A DNA stretch of 49,191 nt from Hyphomicrobiaceae bacterium (GCA_947472885.1 CANJBX010000027.1:1-49191); one strand, 5' to 3'. Counted from the stretch's first letter, positions 1 to 8,394 are shown. Notes: generated from the letters alone by a model not told the origin. A program made the numbers and translations.

Positions 1-50
1 AAATTGAGCCGAGCAGCGTCCGATCCCGTGTCACCCGCTGGGTGCGCCAT
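1..50 (-). CDS. Possible transposase N-terminus (partial)
   Basis: Only 16 codons are in the window, starting at the ATG whose complement is at 48-50. A GAGG ribosome-binding site lies about eight bases upstream. The peptide begins MAHPAGDTGSDAARLN and the next codon would be Phe or Leu. A short variable leader followed by a D-A-x-R-L-x-F segment recalls IS1380-family transposases. The identification rests on recall of the family and very few residues; it could equally be an unrelated gene. Confidence 0.35.
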   Translation of the reverse strand, partial: MAHPAGDTGSDAARLN

Positions 51-146
51 GATCGCCTCGCTCGATCCAGGATAAGGTGCTGATACCTATATCTGAATCG
101 GCGTGAGCGTTGCGAAAATCAGAGCGTCATCCGGGGAATGCGGGCT
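1..146 (-). mobile_element. Probable terminal part of an IS1380-type insertion sequence, cut by the window edge
   Basis: A minus-strand reading frame starts at 50 and runs off the left edge. Its first residues resemble the start of IS1380-family transposases as I remember them. The roughly 95 bases ahead of it would be the non-coding IS end, with a plausible tip in the CCCGCATTC stretch (complement of about 136-144). The target duplication and the other inverted repeat are outside the window, so the boundary is a guess. Nothing else is visible in 51-202. Confidence 0.35.
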
Positions 147-202
147 TAAAGTCAAAGAGGGCCTGAAAGCCCGACCGCTGGCACCGTCTTTTGCTGTCCC
201 AA

Positions 203-250
203 ATAAAAAAGCCGCCTGAGATTTCTCTCAGGCGGCTTTGATTTTTTTGT
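203..250. terminator. Bidirectional Rho-independent terminator after typA
   Basis: A perfect 10-bp stem (211-220 with 227-236, six-base loop) is flanked by an A-run at 203-210 and a T-run at 241-248, so it can stop transcription in both directions. It lies 13 bases past the typA stop codon and separates typA from the putative IS end. Confidence 0.9.
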
Positions 251-262
251 CGCGTGAAGGGG

Positions 263-2089
263 TTAGACGGTTTCGACCGTCTTGGCCTTTTCGTTGCGCT
301 TGCGCTCGCCCGCATCGAGGAACTTCTTGCGCAGGCGGATCGACTTCGGCGTCACTTCGACCAGCTCGTCGTCCTCGATGTAGGCCAGCGCCTTTTCGAG
401 CGACATCTTGATCGGCGGCGTCAGGCGTACCGCTTCGTCCTTCGAGGTGGTGCGGATGTTGGTGAGCTGCTTGCCCTTGAGGACATTGATCTCAAGGTCG
501 TTGTCGCGGGTGTGCTCGCCGACGATCATGCCCTTATAAACTTTCCAGCCGGGTTCGATCATCATCGGGCCGCGGTCTTCCAGTTTGAACATGGCGTAGG
601 CGACTGCTTCGCCCTGCTCGTTGGAAATCAGCACGCCGTTGCGGCGGCCCTGAATGTCGCCCTTGTAAGGTGCGTAAGCGTGGAACAGGCGGTTCATGAT
701 GGCGGTGCCGCGCGTATCGGTCAGCAATTCGCCCTGGTAGCCGATCAAGCCGCGCGTCGGCGCATGGAACACCAGACGCACACGGCCGCCACCCGACGGC
801 TTCAGTTCCGTCATTTCGGCTTTGCGTTCCGACATTTTCTGCACGACAACGCCGGAATGCTGCTCATCGACGTCGATCACGACTTCTTCGATGGGCTCTT
901 CCAGATTGCCGGCTTCGTCCTTGCGCAGCAGCACTTTCGGGCGTGAAACCGAGACTTCAAAGCCTTCACGTCGCATGGTTTCGATCAGGATGCCGAGCTG
1001 CAATTCGCCGCGGCCGGCGACTTCCATCGAGTCCTTGTCGTCGGATTCACGAACGCGCAGAGCGACGTTGCCTTCTGCTTCGCGCAGCAGGCGGTCGCGG
1101 ATCATGCGGCTCGTCACCTTGTCGCCTTCGGTGCCGGCAAGCGGGCTATCATTGACGCGGAATGTCATCGACAGCGTCGGCGGATCGATCGGTTGTGCCT
1201 GGATCGGTATTTCAACGGAAGGATCGCAGATCGTGTGCGCGACCATCGCGTCCGGCAGACCGGCGATGGCGACGAGGTCGCCGGCGGTCGCTTCATCGAC
1301 CGGCACGCGCTCTAGGCCGCGGAACGCCAGCACTTTGGTAACGCGGCCTGATTCAACGAGCTTGCCGTCTCGCTCAAGCACCTTGACCTGCTGGTTCGGC
1401 TTCACCGAGCCCGACGAAATACGGCCGGTGATGATACGGCCGAGGTAGGGGTTGGCTTCCATGATCGTGCCGAGCATGCGGAATGGACCTTCTTCGACGG
1501 TCGGCGCCGGCACATGCTTGAGCACGAGTTCGAACAGCGGCGTCATGCCCTGATCCTGCGGACCTTCGAGCCTCTCCGACATCCAGCCCTGCTTGGCCGA
1601 ACCGTAGAGGATCGGGAAGTCGAGCTGTTCGTCGGTGGCGTCGAGCGCTGCGAACAGATCGAACACTTCGTTGACGACTTCGCTCGGGCGTGCGTCGGGA
1701 CGGTCAACCTTGTTGATGACGACGATGGGCTTCATGCCCATCTTGAGCGCCTTCGACACCACGAATTTGGTTTGCGGCAGCGGGCCTTCGGCGGCATCGA
1801 CCAGCACCAGCGCGCCATCGACCATGTTCAGGATGCGCTCGACTTCGCCGCCGAAGTCGGCGTGGCCCGGCGTATCGACGATGTTGATGCGCGTGTCATG
1901 CCACATGATCGACGTCGCCTTGGCGAGGATCGTGATGCCGCGTTCTTTTTCGAGATCGTTGCTATCCATCGCGCGCTCGACCTGGCGCTGGTTGTCGCGA
2001 TAGGTGCCCGACTGCTGGAGCAGGCGATCGACCAGCGTGGTTTTGCCGTGGTCGACGTGGGCGATGATGGCGATGTTGCGCAGATTCAT
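263..2089 (-). CDS. typA: GTP-binding protein TypA/BipA
   Basis: Ribosome-associated translational GTPase of 608 aa, involved in 50S assembly and stress or cold growth in other bacteria. The start at 2089 gives the canonical N-terminus MNLRNIAIIAHVDHGKTT with the P-loop at once visible. An upstream in-frame ATG at 2191 would add 34 residues unlike any family member, and that stretch contains a palindrome, so it was rejected. Further GTPase motifs are DTPGHADF and NKVDRP. EF-G-like domains III and V follow, then the TypA-specific C-terminal domain. The length matches the family. The gene is followed by a strong terminator. The upstream gene (TAXI protein) is on the same strand but 239 bases away. 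Confidence 0.96.
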   Translation of the reverse strand: MNLRNIAIIAHVDHGKTTLVDRLLQQSGTYRDNQRQVERAMDSNDLEKERGITILAKATSIMWHDTRINIVDTPGHADFGGEVERILNMVDGALVLVDAAEGPLPQTKFVVSKALKMGMKPIVVINKVDRPDARPSEVVNEVFDLFAALDATDEQLDFPILYGSAKQGWMSERLEGPQDQGMTPLFELVLKHVPAPTVEEGPFRMLGTIMEANPYLGRIITGRISSGSVKPNQQVKVLERDGKLVESGRVTKVLAFRGLERVPVDEATAGDLVAIAGLPDAMVAHTICDPSVEIPIQAQPIDPPTLSMTFRVNDSPLAGTEGDKVTSRMIRDRLLREAEGNVALRVRESDDKDSMEVAGRGELQLGILIETMRREGFEVSVSRPKVLLRKDEAGNLEEPIEEVVIDVDEQHSGVVVQKMSERKAEMTELKPSGGGRVRLVFHAPTRGLIGYQGELLTDTRGTAIMNRLFHAYAPYKGDIQGRRNGVLISNEQGEAVAYAMFKLEDRGPMMIEPGWKVYKGMIVGEHTRDNDLEINVLKGKQLTNIRTTSKDEAVRLTPPIKMSLEKALAYIEDDELVEVTPKSIRLRKKFLDAGERKRNEKAKTVETV

Positions 2090-2128
2090 GAGTGATCCGA
2101 AATGGCCGGCGGTTGGGGGTATTCCAAA

Positions 2129-2188
2129 GCTGCGCAGGATTGCCACGCCCCGAGTTAAAGGAACTCGAACGCGGCAATCCTGCGCAGC
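2129..2188. promoter_or_regulatory. Nested palindrome in front of typA
   Basis: The 16-bp arms 2129-2144 and 2173-2188 are perfect reverse complements. Inside them, 2151-2156 and 2162-2167 form a second 6-bp stem. The structure ends 39 bases before the typA start and would lie in its 5' leader, or 140-200 bases past the TAXI gene stop. There is no T-run next to it, so it is not a clear terminator. It may be a leader hairpin, attenuator or protein site; this is inference. Confidence 0.6.
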
Positions 2189-2328
2189 CAAGAAACGATG
2201 CTATTGCGGCGCAATATAGTCACGGATGCCCCGGAGGCAATGAGTTTCGCCAACAATCGGCGAACGGCTGGTTTCGCGGTAAATGGCCATTTTTCGGCAA
2301 TTTTGGCGGCTTTGGGCCGCCGCCGGGC

Positions 2329-4011
2329 CTATTCCGCAGCGGCGGCGGTGTGGCCTTTGGGCGTGGTGTGGTGCTGGGGGACGTTTTCGGGCCGAAGCAC
2401 CAGCAGCGTCCGCTGCTCGGACAGGGCATGGCGGGCCTGATCGATGGCCAGCGCGAAGGTTGCCAGCCCCATTTCGTCCAGCGCCCCGCGTTCGGTCTGC
2501 TGGATCGTTTCGCCCAAAATTGTGTCGGCCTCGTCCTGGAGCTTGTCCAGTTCATCGACCGAAGTGACGGTGCGCGCACGCTTCACCAGCTGCAGCAGGC
2601 GGTGGAGCTGGCGAATGCGTTGCGTGTTCTTGTCGGCGCGGAAATATCCGGCGACGCCGCCAAGCGCCGAACCGATGATCGGGAAAATCAGCAGCCCGTA
2701 GAAAATCTGGTCGCCGTACTTGTCGAATATGGTCTTGAGATTGTCGCCGAGATAGGCGGCGGTGCCGGGATGCACGACGACAGCGGCATCCTTGTCGGTC
2801 GATGGCGACTCGATGGCGATTACGCCGGGCAGCTCGTAGGTCAGCCCTTGCCGCGAGGCGTAGAGGAATTTCGAGAACTGCGCGATCTTGTCTTCGCTGA
2901 AGTTGCGGCGCGCGACGAGATAAAGCGGATAGGCGAGCGTGGTGAGTTTTTCACTCGGTTGCGGCGGCACGCCGCCGAACGCGCCCGCGGAAATTTCAAT
3001 GGAGTCGTAGGGCGGCAAACGCTTGCCGATACCTTCGGCCTGATCGATCTCGATGAAGCTCGGGCCTTCCGTCGCCGACGACGCGGCCCTCACGGCTTCC
3101 TCGATCACCTTGCCGGTCTGCGGTCCGGCAACCAGAACCACATCGACCTTCCGGTCGTAGATCGCGCTTTTGAGTTCGGCCTGCGCGAGCTGGACGGTCT
3201 GAACCTTGTCTTTCGGCACACCGTAGTGGGTCAAAATGACGTCCAGCAACTCCGGCCCGCCGTCGGTCGAGGTCACGATTCCGATGCGTTTACCCGGAAG
3301 ATCGCTGACTTTTGGCCCGTCCTTCTTTTTCGGACTGGCATCGTCGTCATCGTCGTCCTTGGCTTTCGCCGCCTTTGCTTTGGCCGGCGTGGCTTTTGCC
3401 TGCTTGCCCTTCGCAGGCTTGGGCGGCGGAGCAGCAGCTTTGACCGGCAGCGGTACGCGAGCGCTTTCCGGCGGCACGATCAGCGCGACGACGTTCTGGC
3501 GCAGAATGGCGACCACCGGCCAGTCGGTTGACAACGCCATGTTGCCGCGCACGACGGCGAGATCGAAATCAGGCTTGCTGCGAATGTCGGTGACGTTCAC
3601 CGGCCCGTTCATCGTCAGGGCGCGCACGCGCAGCGCGTTATGCTCTTTGGCGAGGTGCGCGCCGAGTTTTTCAACGAAGCGAACATCGTCGCTGCCGGCG
3701 GGACCGACCGCGATGCGCAATTCCGTCGGCTTGGTGGTGAGAAAAATCGTCAGCCCGATAAGGCCGATGAACAAAAGCGTTCCGAGGATACTCACGAACC
3801 AGGTGTGCCGCACCCAGATCATGTGCAGGCGGCGGTTCATCATGTTTTCGATCGAGTCGAGATCGATGCCGCGCGCAGAGACGAGGCGGTGCTTGGTGCT
3901 GATCGAAGACGCTTCGTGTTCGTGCACTTTCTCGCTCCGCTTGCGGCGAAAGAACTGCTTGAGCCAGACAAACCTGGCGAGTTCGAATGCGTTGGGGCCG
4001 GGCTCCGACAT
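2329..4011 (-). CDS. TAXI-family TRAP transporter solute-binding protein, membrane anchored
   Basis: A 560-aa protein of the TAXI (TRAP-associated extracytoplasmic immunogenic) family, whose members bind small organic acids or amino acids for uptake. In order: a charged N-terminal segment; one membrane helix at about 68-92; the binding domain (from about TELRIAVGPAGSDD); a linker at about 181-223 rich in Ala, Lys and Pro and containing six consecutive Asp (209-214); the rest of the binding domain; a second membrane helix (YGLLIFPIIGSALGG); and a cytosol-facing coiled-coil tail. I chose the ATG at 4011 because AGGA lies six bases upstream; an ATG at 4026 adds five residues. No TRAP membrane subunit gene is nearby, so its partner is unknown. 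Confidence 0.85.
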   Translation of the reverse strand: MSEPGPNAFELARFVWLKQFFRRKRSEKVHEHEASSISTKHRLVSARGIDLDSIENMMNRRLHMIWVRHTWFVSILGTLLFIGLIGLTIFLTTKPTELRIAVGPAGSDDVRFVEKLGAHLAKEHNALRVRALTMNGPVNVTDIRSKPDFDLAVVRGNMALSTDWPVVAILRQNVVALIVPPESARVPLPVKAAAPPPKPAKGKQAKATPAKAKAAKAKDDDDDDASPKKKDGPKVSDLPGKRIGIVTSTDGGPELLDVILTHYGVPKDKVQTVQLAQAELKSAIYDRKVDVVLVAGPQTGKVIEEAVRAASSATEGPSFIEIDQAEGIGKRLPPYDSIEISAGAFGGVPPQPSEKLTTLAYPLYLVARRNFSEDKIAQFSKFLYASRQGLTYELPGVIAIESPSTDKDAAVVVHPGTAAYLGDNLKTIFDKYGDQIFYGLLIFPIIGSALGGVAGYFRADKNTQRIRQLHRLLQLVKRARTVTSVDELDKLQDEADTILGETIQQTERGALDEMGLATFALAIDQARHALSEQRTLLVLRPENVPQHHTTPKGHTAAAAE

Positions 4012-4242
4012 GGCTAATCCTACCATGGTGCCGGCAAACTTAACTACGGGGCGAAGCCATCAACTTGATGCCAGCGGTCTGCCATCCGCTCCTGTTCCGG
4101 CACGGCTCAAGGTGTGGAAGGCCGCATTCTGACTGCTGAATCCGGGTATGGATCTGGCCCAAAAAGCGGCCGAAACATCGCGATGCTATAGTTAATGGCC
4201 GGGCTGCCGGAAGGCGGCCCTAGGTGCCCTGGAGGACAGAAA

Positions 4243-4536
4243 ATGCGTACAAAACTGACGGCCGATGCCCGCAAGGCGGCGCTGGCGAAGCTCGCGGGCT
4301 GGAGCGAAGTGGCGGGCCGCGACGCCATCATGCGGAAGTTCGTGTTCAAGGATTTCAACACCGCGTTCGGCTTCATGACCCGCGCCGCATTGGTCGCGGA
4401 AAAGATGGACCACCATCCGGAATGGTTCAACGTCTACAAGAACGTGGACGTCACGCTATCGACCCACGATGCGGGCGGTGTCACGGAACTCGACATCAAG
4501 CTCGCCGAGGCGATGAACCGCATCGCGGCGGCTTAG
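4243..4536 (+). CDS. phhB: 4a-hydroxytetrahydrobiopterin dehydratase (pterin-4a-carbinolamine dehydratase)
   Basis: A 97-aa cytosolic enzyme that dehydrates 4a-hydroxytetrahydropterin to recycle the cofactor of aromatic amino acid hydroxylases. The family signature is complete: His57-His58-Pro59 in EKMDHHPEW, the following Tyr65, then THDAGG with His75 and Asp84. The ATG at 4243 is set by GGAGGA at 4231-4236; an earlier ATG at 4195 lies upstream of that site and was rejected. No phenylalanine hydroxylase gene is present in the window, so the substrate source is elsewhere. A TATAGT at 4187-4192 could be a -10 element, but I see no good -35 box. Confidence 0.93.
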   Translation: MRTKLTADARKAALAKLAGWSEVAGRDAIMRKFVFKDFNTAFGFMTRAALVAEKMDHHPEWFNVYKNVDVTLSTHDAGGVTELDIKLAEAMNRIAAA

Positions 4537-4628
4537 GCGCAGGCCTTATCGCGGACGATCACGCTGCCTATGTGATGTCGCGGAGCGGCGGGGGCCTGGA
4601 TTTTCCGCCGCGGTATCCCGAGGATGCG

Positions 4629-4985
4629 ATGACCGACGAAACCGCCAGTTTCAAACCGGAAGACGAGCAGCGCGTGCAGCGCACGTTCTGGCCGAAGCTG
4701 CGCAAGGTTGCGGTGTCCCTGCCGTTCGTCGAGGATCTGCTGGCGGCCTACTACTGCGCGTTCGACCGCGGGACGCCACGCCATGTGCAGGCCGCACTGG
4801 TCGGCGCCATCGGCTATTTCGTGCTGCCATTCGATGTGATCCCCGACATGCTGCCGATCCTCGGCTTTACCGACGATGCCGCGATGCTGGCCGGCGTCAT
4901 CCGGCTGTTTGCAGCGCACATCACGCCGGCGCATCGCGATGCAGCACGGCGCACCATCGGCAGCGGGCTTAACGAAGAGTCCTGA
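4629..4985 (+). CDS. DUF1232 (YkvA-like) membrane protein
   Basis: A 118-aa protein with the DUF1232 signature: a hydrophobic GYFVLPFDVIPDMLPILGF segment followed by TDD. Members are small membrane-associated proteins of unknown function. The ATG at 4629 has GAGGA just upstream. An in-frame ATG at 4575 would add 18 residues and is less likely. It follows phhB on the same strand with 92 bases between them and may share its transcript. Confidence 0.85.
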   Translation: MTDETASFKPEDEQRVQRTFWPKLRKVAVSLPFVEDLLAAYYCAFDRGTPRHVQAALVGAIGYFVLPFDVIPDMLPILGFTDDAAMLAGVIRLFAAHITPAHRDAARRTIGSGLNEES

Positions 4986-5191
4986 ATCAGCCAGATTTGG
5001 CGGGCTTATTTGCGCCGGTAAGGTGTTGCCTCGAAAACGCCGCGCTTGATGCCTGCCACATTAAGATTAATTCACGGCGTATGTCGTGTCGTGCCGGCTT
5101 TGCATTGCCGGTGCTGCCTTTGTTCAAATACAGTGCGGCTGTTCGTTACATCAATCATCTGGCACATCTGCCATGTGTTGAGCGAGGTCCG

Positions 5192-5746
5192 ATGAACCGA
5201 AATTACAAACTGCTTCTGGCTGTTGGTGCTGTCGCAATGATGGCTTCGTCGCCGGCACTCGCCCAGAGCAAGAAAACCGAACAGACGATGTCCGCTGCTG
5301 CACAGCCCTCGCTGCTGGGCCAGTTCGGCGACTGGGGCGCGTATACCGCAAGCCCCAGCGGCAACAAGATCTGCTTCGCGCTGGCAAAGCCCGCCAAGGG
5401 CGCGACCGAGCCGCCGAACCGTCCGCGCGATCCGGCCTATATGTTTATTTCCACGCGTCCGGCTGAGAAAGTCAGCAACGAGGTTTCGGTCATTCTTGGC
5501 TATGGCCTGAAGCCGTCGTCCGAGGCGCTCGTCGAAATCGGCAGCGCCAGGTACGCGATGTATACCCAGAACGACGGCGCCTGGATCAAGAACGCCGTCG
5601 AAGAAGGCAAGCTCATCGAGTCGCTCCGCAAGGGCGCCGACGTGGTGGTGAAGGGTGAATCGGCCCGCGGCACCAAGACCACCGATACCTACGCCCTCAA
5701 GGGCCTCGCCCAGGCGCTCGACCGCGCCGGGCAGGAATGCAAGTAA
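5192..5746 (+). CDS. Invasion-associated locus B (IalB)-family secreted protein
   Basis: A 184-aa exported protein. Residues 1-25 form a clear signal peptide ending in ALAQS, and the mature part shows the IalB-family layout (QFGDWGAYTA near its start, a conserved Cys pair at the start and the very end, KICFA and GQECK). IalB was named for erythrocyte invasion in Bartonella, but homologs are widespread in non-pathogenic Rhizobiales and their role there is unknown. The ATG at 5192 has GAGG seven bases upstream, and upstream in-frame codons would bury the signal peptide. A strong terminator follows, so it is probably monocistronic. Confidence 0.87.
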   Translation: MNRNYKLLLAVGAVAMMASSPALAQSKKTEQTMSAAAQPSLLGQFGDWGAYTASPSGNKICFALAKPAKGATEPPNRPRDPAYMFISTRPAEKVSNEVSVILGYGLKPSSEALVEIGSARYAMYTQNDGAWIKNAVEEGKLIESLRKGADVVVKGESARGTKTTDTYALKGLAQALDRAGQECK

Positions 5747-5780
5747 TTTGAACTGATCTGGCTGCAGAAGCCTGAAACGA

Positions 5781-5809
5781 GGCCCGGCCAAAGCCGGGCC
5801 TTATTTTTT
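5781..5809 (+). terminator. Rho-independent terminator of the IalB-like gene
   Basis: An 8-bp GC stem (5781-5788 with 5793-5800, loop CAAA) is followed by a T-rich run at 5801-5809. Confidence 0.9.
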
Positions 5810-5869
5810 CGGCATTATCGCTTCATCCAATGTTTGTGCCGGACGCTGCTCCGGCCTATTTAAAGCCCC

Positions 5870-7105
5870 ATGACCAACCTTCAGATTGCCGACCTTCAGA
5901 CCGCCGCCCCCATCGAGAAAATCGCACTCGAGCGCTACGTCGCGCCCGACAGACCTTCGTTTGTCGGCATGACGCGCACCGAGCTTGCCGACGCGCTGGG
6001 CGCTGCCGGCGTGCCGGAGAAGCAGCGCAAGATGCGGGTGCAGCAGCTCTGGCACTGGATCTACGTGCGCGGTGTTCGCGAGATCGCGGAGATGACCACC
6101 ATCTCCAAGGAACTGCGTGCGCAGCTTGCCGAGCGTTACACCGTGGCGCGGCCGGAAGTCGTCGCCGAACAGGTTTCCGCCGACGGCACGCGCAAGTGGC
6201 TGCTGCGATTGCCGAGCGAAAATCCCGGCGAGCGTCCGCACGAAGTCGAGTGCGTCTATATCCCCGACACCGGGCGCGGCACGTTGTGTGTGTCGAGCCA
6301 GGTCGGCTGCACGCTGACCTGCTCGTTCTGTCATACCGGCACGCAGCGCCTCGTGCGCAATCTCACCGCTGGCGAAATCGTCGGACAAATTCTGGTCGCG
6401 CGCGATCGTCTCGGCGACTGGGAAGGCGGCACGCCGCCGACCGATGGCATCGTGCCGTTGGATGGCGGGCGCTACGTCACCAACGTCGTCATGATGGGCA
6501 TGGGCGAGCCGCTGTATAATTTCGATGCGGTGAAGGACGCCCTGCTGATCGTCACCGACGGCGACGGCATCGGCATCTCGCGGCGCAAGGTCACGATCTC
6601 GACCTCCGGTGTGGTGCCGCTGATCGAACGCGCGGGCGAGGAAATCGGCGTGATGCTCGCGGTGTCGCTCCATGCGGTGCGCGACGAGTTGCGCAACGAA
6701 CTGGTGCCGCTCAATCGCAAGTATCCGTTGGCCGCATTGATGGACGCCTGCCGCAATTATCCGGGGCTCTCAAACGCGCGGCGCATTACGTTCGAATACG
6801 TCATGCTCAAGGGCATCAACGACTCGCTCGACGATGCGCGCGCGCTGGTGCGGCTCGTCATGGGCATGCACGCCAAGATCAATCTCATTCCGTTCAATCC
6901 GTGGCCGGGCTCGAAGTATGAATGTTCGGACTGGGACCAGATCGAGAAATTCTCCGAAGTGATTTTCAACGCCGGCTATTCGTCGCCGGTGCGCACGCCA
7001 CGCGGCCGCGATATTCTTGCCGCCTGCGGTCAGCTCAAGAGCGAGACGGAAAAGCTCTCGGCGCGCGAACGCATGGCGCTGCGGGCGATGTCGATGACGG
7101 AGTAA
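5870..7105 (+). CDS. rlmN: Dual-specificity 23S rRNA/tRNA adenine C2-methyltransferase
   Basis: A 411-aa radical-SAM enzyme that methylates C2 of A2503 in 23S rRNA and A37 of some tRNAs. The iron-sulfur cluster motif CxxxCxxC is Cys147, Cys151 and Cys154 (CTLTCSFC). The SAM-binding GEP motif is in MGMGEPLYN. Cys386 in DILAACGQL corresponds to the methyl-carrier cysteine (Cys355 of E. coli RlmN). The N-terminal helical RNA-recognition part ([13 protein letters not shown]) is intact. The ATG at 5870 gives a length usual for alphaproteobacteria. It stands between two hairpins and is probably transcribed alone. Confidence 0.97.
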   Translation: MTNLQIADLQTAAPIEKIALERYVAPDRPSFVGMTRTELADALGAAGVPEKQRKMRVQQLWHWIYVRGVREIAEMTTISKELRAQLAERYTVARPEVVAEQVSADGTRKWLLRLPSENPGERPHEVECVYIPDTGRGTLCVSSQVGCTLTCSFCHTGTQRLVRNLTAGEIVGQILVARDRLGDWEGGTPPTDGIVPLDGGRYVTNVVMMGMGEPLYNFDAVKDALLIVTDGDGIGISRRKVTISTSGVVPLIERAGEEIGVMLAVSLHAVRDELRNELVPLNRKYPLAALMDACRNYPGLSNARRITFEYVMLKGINDSLDDARALVRLVMGMHAKINLIPFNPWPGSKYECSDWDQIEKFSEVIFNAGYSSPVRTPRGRDILAACGQLKSETEKLSARERMALRAMSMTE

Positions 7106-7130
7106 TCCCTCCCCGCAAACGGGGAGGGAT
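7105..7130 (+). terminator. Perfect hairpin at the rlmN stop codon
   Basis: An 11-bp perfect stem (7105-7115 with 7120-7130, loop CAAA) begins at the last base of the rlmN stop codon. No T-run follows, so termination would be weak. It may instead be a small dispersed palindrome of the CCCTCCCC type common in this group. Confidence 0.5.
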
Positions 7131-7166
7131 AAGAAGCGACGGGCTTAAAATTCGGACAGGTGCGCA

Positions 7167-7672
7167 ATGATCCTCGGCCGTTTCATCCTGCGCTTCCTGC
7201 TGGTGCCCATCGGCATCGCGGTTGCCGTGGCTGTTGGCTTGCTGGTCATGCTGATCGGCGAATGGAACGATTTTTCCGCTTACGTCCTTTCGCACCCGGA
7301 TTCGCCGGGCTATGCGCTCGGCGTGTTTTTCTTCGCGCCATGGATATTGATGGTACTGGTCGGCGGCGCGTTGCTGATGCTGTCACCCGCGTTCATCGGC
7401 ATTCTGGTGTCGGAATTCTTCGCCGTGCGCTCGTGGATTTTTCACATCGGCAATGGCGTGCTGTCGGCATGGATCGGCTGGATGCTGGTCGATGGCCACG
7501 CAATTCCGAAAAGCTGTTCCAGGAACCGAAGCTCATTTTACTGATGGGGCTGGTCGCCGGCGTTTGCTATTGGCTGATCGCCGGCTGGAGCGCGGGCTTC
7601 TGGAAGCCGGTGTTCCGCCAGACCTTGCCGCCTGCGATGCCTGCACCTTCACCGGACAGACCCGCGGCCTGA
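7167..7672 (+). pseudogene. Small membrane protein gene with an apparent frameshift
   Basis: The frame starting at 7167 encodes membrane helices (residues about 5-32 and 50-80) and SWIFHIGNGVLSAWIGW, then ends prematurely at 7544. From about 7502, the frame one base back continues in register (EKLFQEPKLILLMGLVAG, then AGWSAGFWKPVF) to a stop at 7672. Joined near 7495-7505 the two parts give a single protein of about 167 aa with a further membrane helix. This resembles an intact conserved membrane protein known in Rhodopseudomonas and Bradyrhizobium. One missing base would explain it. It is either a recent mutation or a sequencing error. The function of the family is unknown. Confidence 0.7.
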
Positions 7673-7676
7673 TGCC

Positions 7677-7865
7677 ATGAACATTCATTGCAGCCGTTGC
7701 AACGCGCCGATGGAATGCAATCCGGGAGCGTGCTGGTGCGATGAAGCACCGCGGCTGCCGAACCCGGACATGACGGGCGCTTGTTATTGCCGGAGCTGTC
7801 TCACGTCATCGACCGAGACGAGTACGCGCGACCACAGCACCGCGGACAAGGGCAAGTCACCATAG
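7677..7865 (+). CDS. Cysteine-rich CWC-family small protein
   Basis: A 62-aa protein whose first 40 residues carry eight cysteines in the pattern CSRCxxxxxCxxxxCWC, then CYCRSC. This matches the Cys_rich_CWC family, a presumed zinc-binding fold of unknown function. It begins four bases after the frameshifted membrane gene ends, so the two are likely co-transcribed. Its last 82 bases overlap the 3' end of the convergent DUF952 gene, and its Ser/Thr/Lys-rich tail (TSSTETSTRD) is coded there, which suggests the tail is unconserved read-through sequence. Confidence 0.75.
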   Translation: MNIHCSRCNAPMECNPGACWCDEAPRLPNPDMTGACYCRSCLTSSTETSTRDHSTADKGKSP

Positions 7866-8128
7866 AGATGCGGGAACAGCGCGCCGCCGCGTGACGGCTC
7901 CCACTTCAAGGCGTCGCCCAGCGCCTCCACATCGATGGCGGCCAGGATCAAATCAGGTTTGCCGGAAAAATATTTGTCATAGGTGCCGGGCGTCTGTTCG
8001 GCGGTCGAGAAGTGGATGAAGCCGTCGCGCGTGTCGTCGGAGGAGCCGTGATAGACGCCGCTGCGTTCAGCCTCGCGCCATGCTTCGCCGCTCAGGATTT
8101 TGTAGATCGTCGCCGAATGCGTCCCCAT
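7784..8128 (-). CDS. DUF952 family protein
   Basis: A 114-aa protein with the DUF952 pattern: IYKILSGEAW near the start, DGFIHFSTAEQ in the middle and GGALFPHLYGDLP towards the end. The fold is related to ADP-ribose- or RNA-end-handling enzymes, but the function is unknown. The ATG at 8128 gives the usual family length. The 3' end overlaps the convergent Cys-rich gene by 82 bases. Confidence 0.88.
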   Translation of the reverse strand: MGTHSATIYKILSGEAWREAERSGVYHGSSDDTRDGFIHFSTAEQTPGTYDKYFSGKPDLILAAIDVEALGDALKWEPSRGGALFPHLYGDLPLSAVLWSRVLVSVDDVRQLRQ

Positions 8129-8184
8129 GGCGTCAGTTTGCCATGGCGCGGGACTGTGCGTGAAGAGCCTGGCGCGCGGATTGC

Positions 8185-8394
8185 CTAGCGCGTCCTGCCC
8201 TTGCGCTTGACGCGCTTGATGCGGGTCGCCGCGCGCGGGCGATCGAAGCTCTTGCCGGTGAGGTCGATCTCCTGACCGTTCGGCAGGATCAGTTGACGCG
8301 ACACGATCTGCATCTTGCCGGACTTATCGGGGCGGCCTTCGATGATGTAGCGCGTGCCGTCGGGAATGTGCTTTGGCAAACTGTTGCCACCCAT
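8185..8394 (-). CDS. Small basic protein of unknown function
   Basis: A 69-aa protein beginning MGGNSLPKHIPDGTRYIIEG and ending in a strongly basic tail (RIKRVKRKGRTR). I do not recognise a named family, although similar short proteins occur in related Bradyrhizobiaceae as far as I recall. The middle (SRQLILPNGQEIDL) looks like beta strands, and the tail could bind nucleic acid; both are inference. The gene lies 56 bases upstream of the DUF952 start, on the same strand. Confidence 0.6.
   Translation of the reverse strand: MGGNSLPKHIPDGTRYIIEGRPDKSGKMQIVSRQLILPNGQEIDLTGKSFDRPRAATRIKRVKRKGRTR

Noticed and set aside
2090-2191. Longer typA beginning at an ATG at 2191
   Set aside because: It would add 34 residues unlike the family and spans the 16-bp palindrome; the conserved N-terminus begins at 2089.
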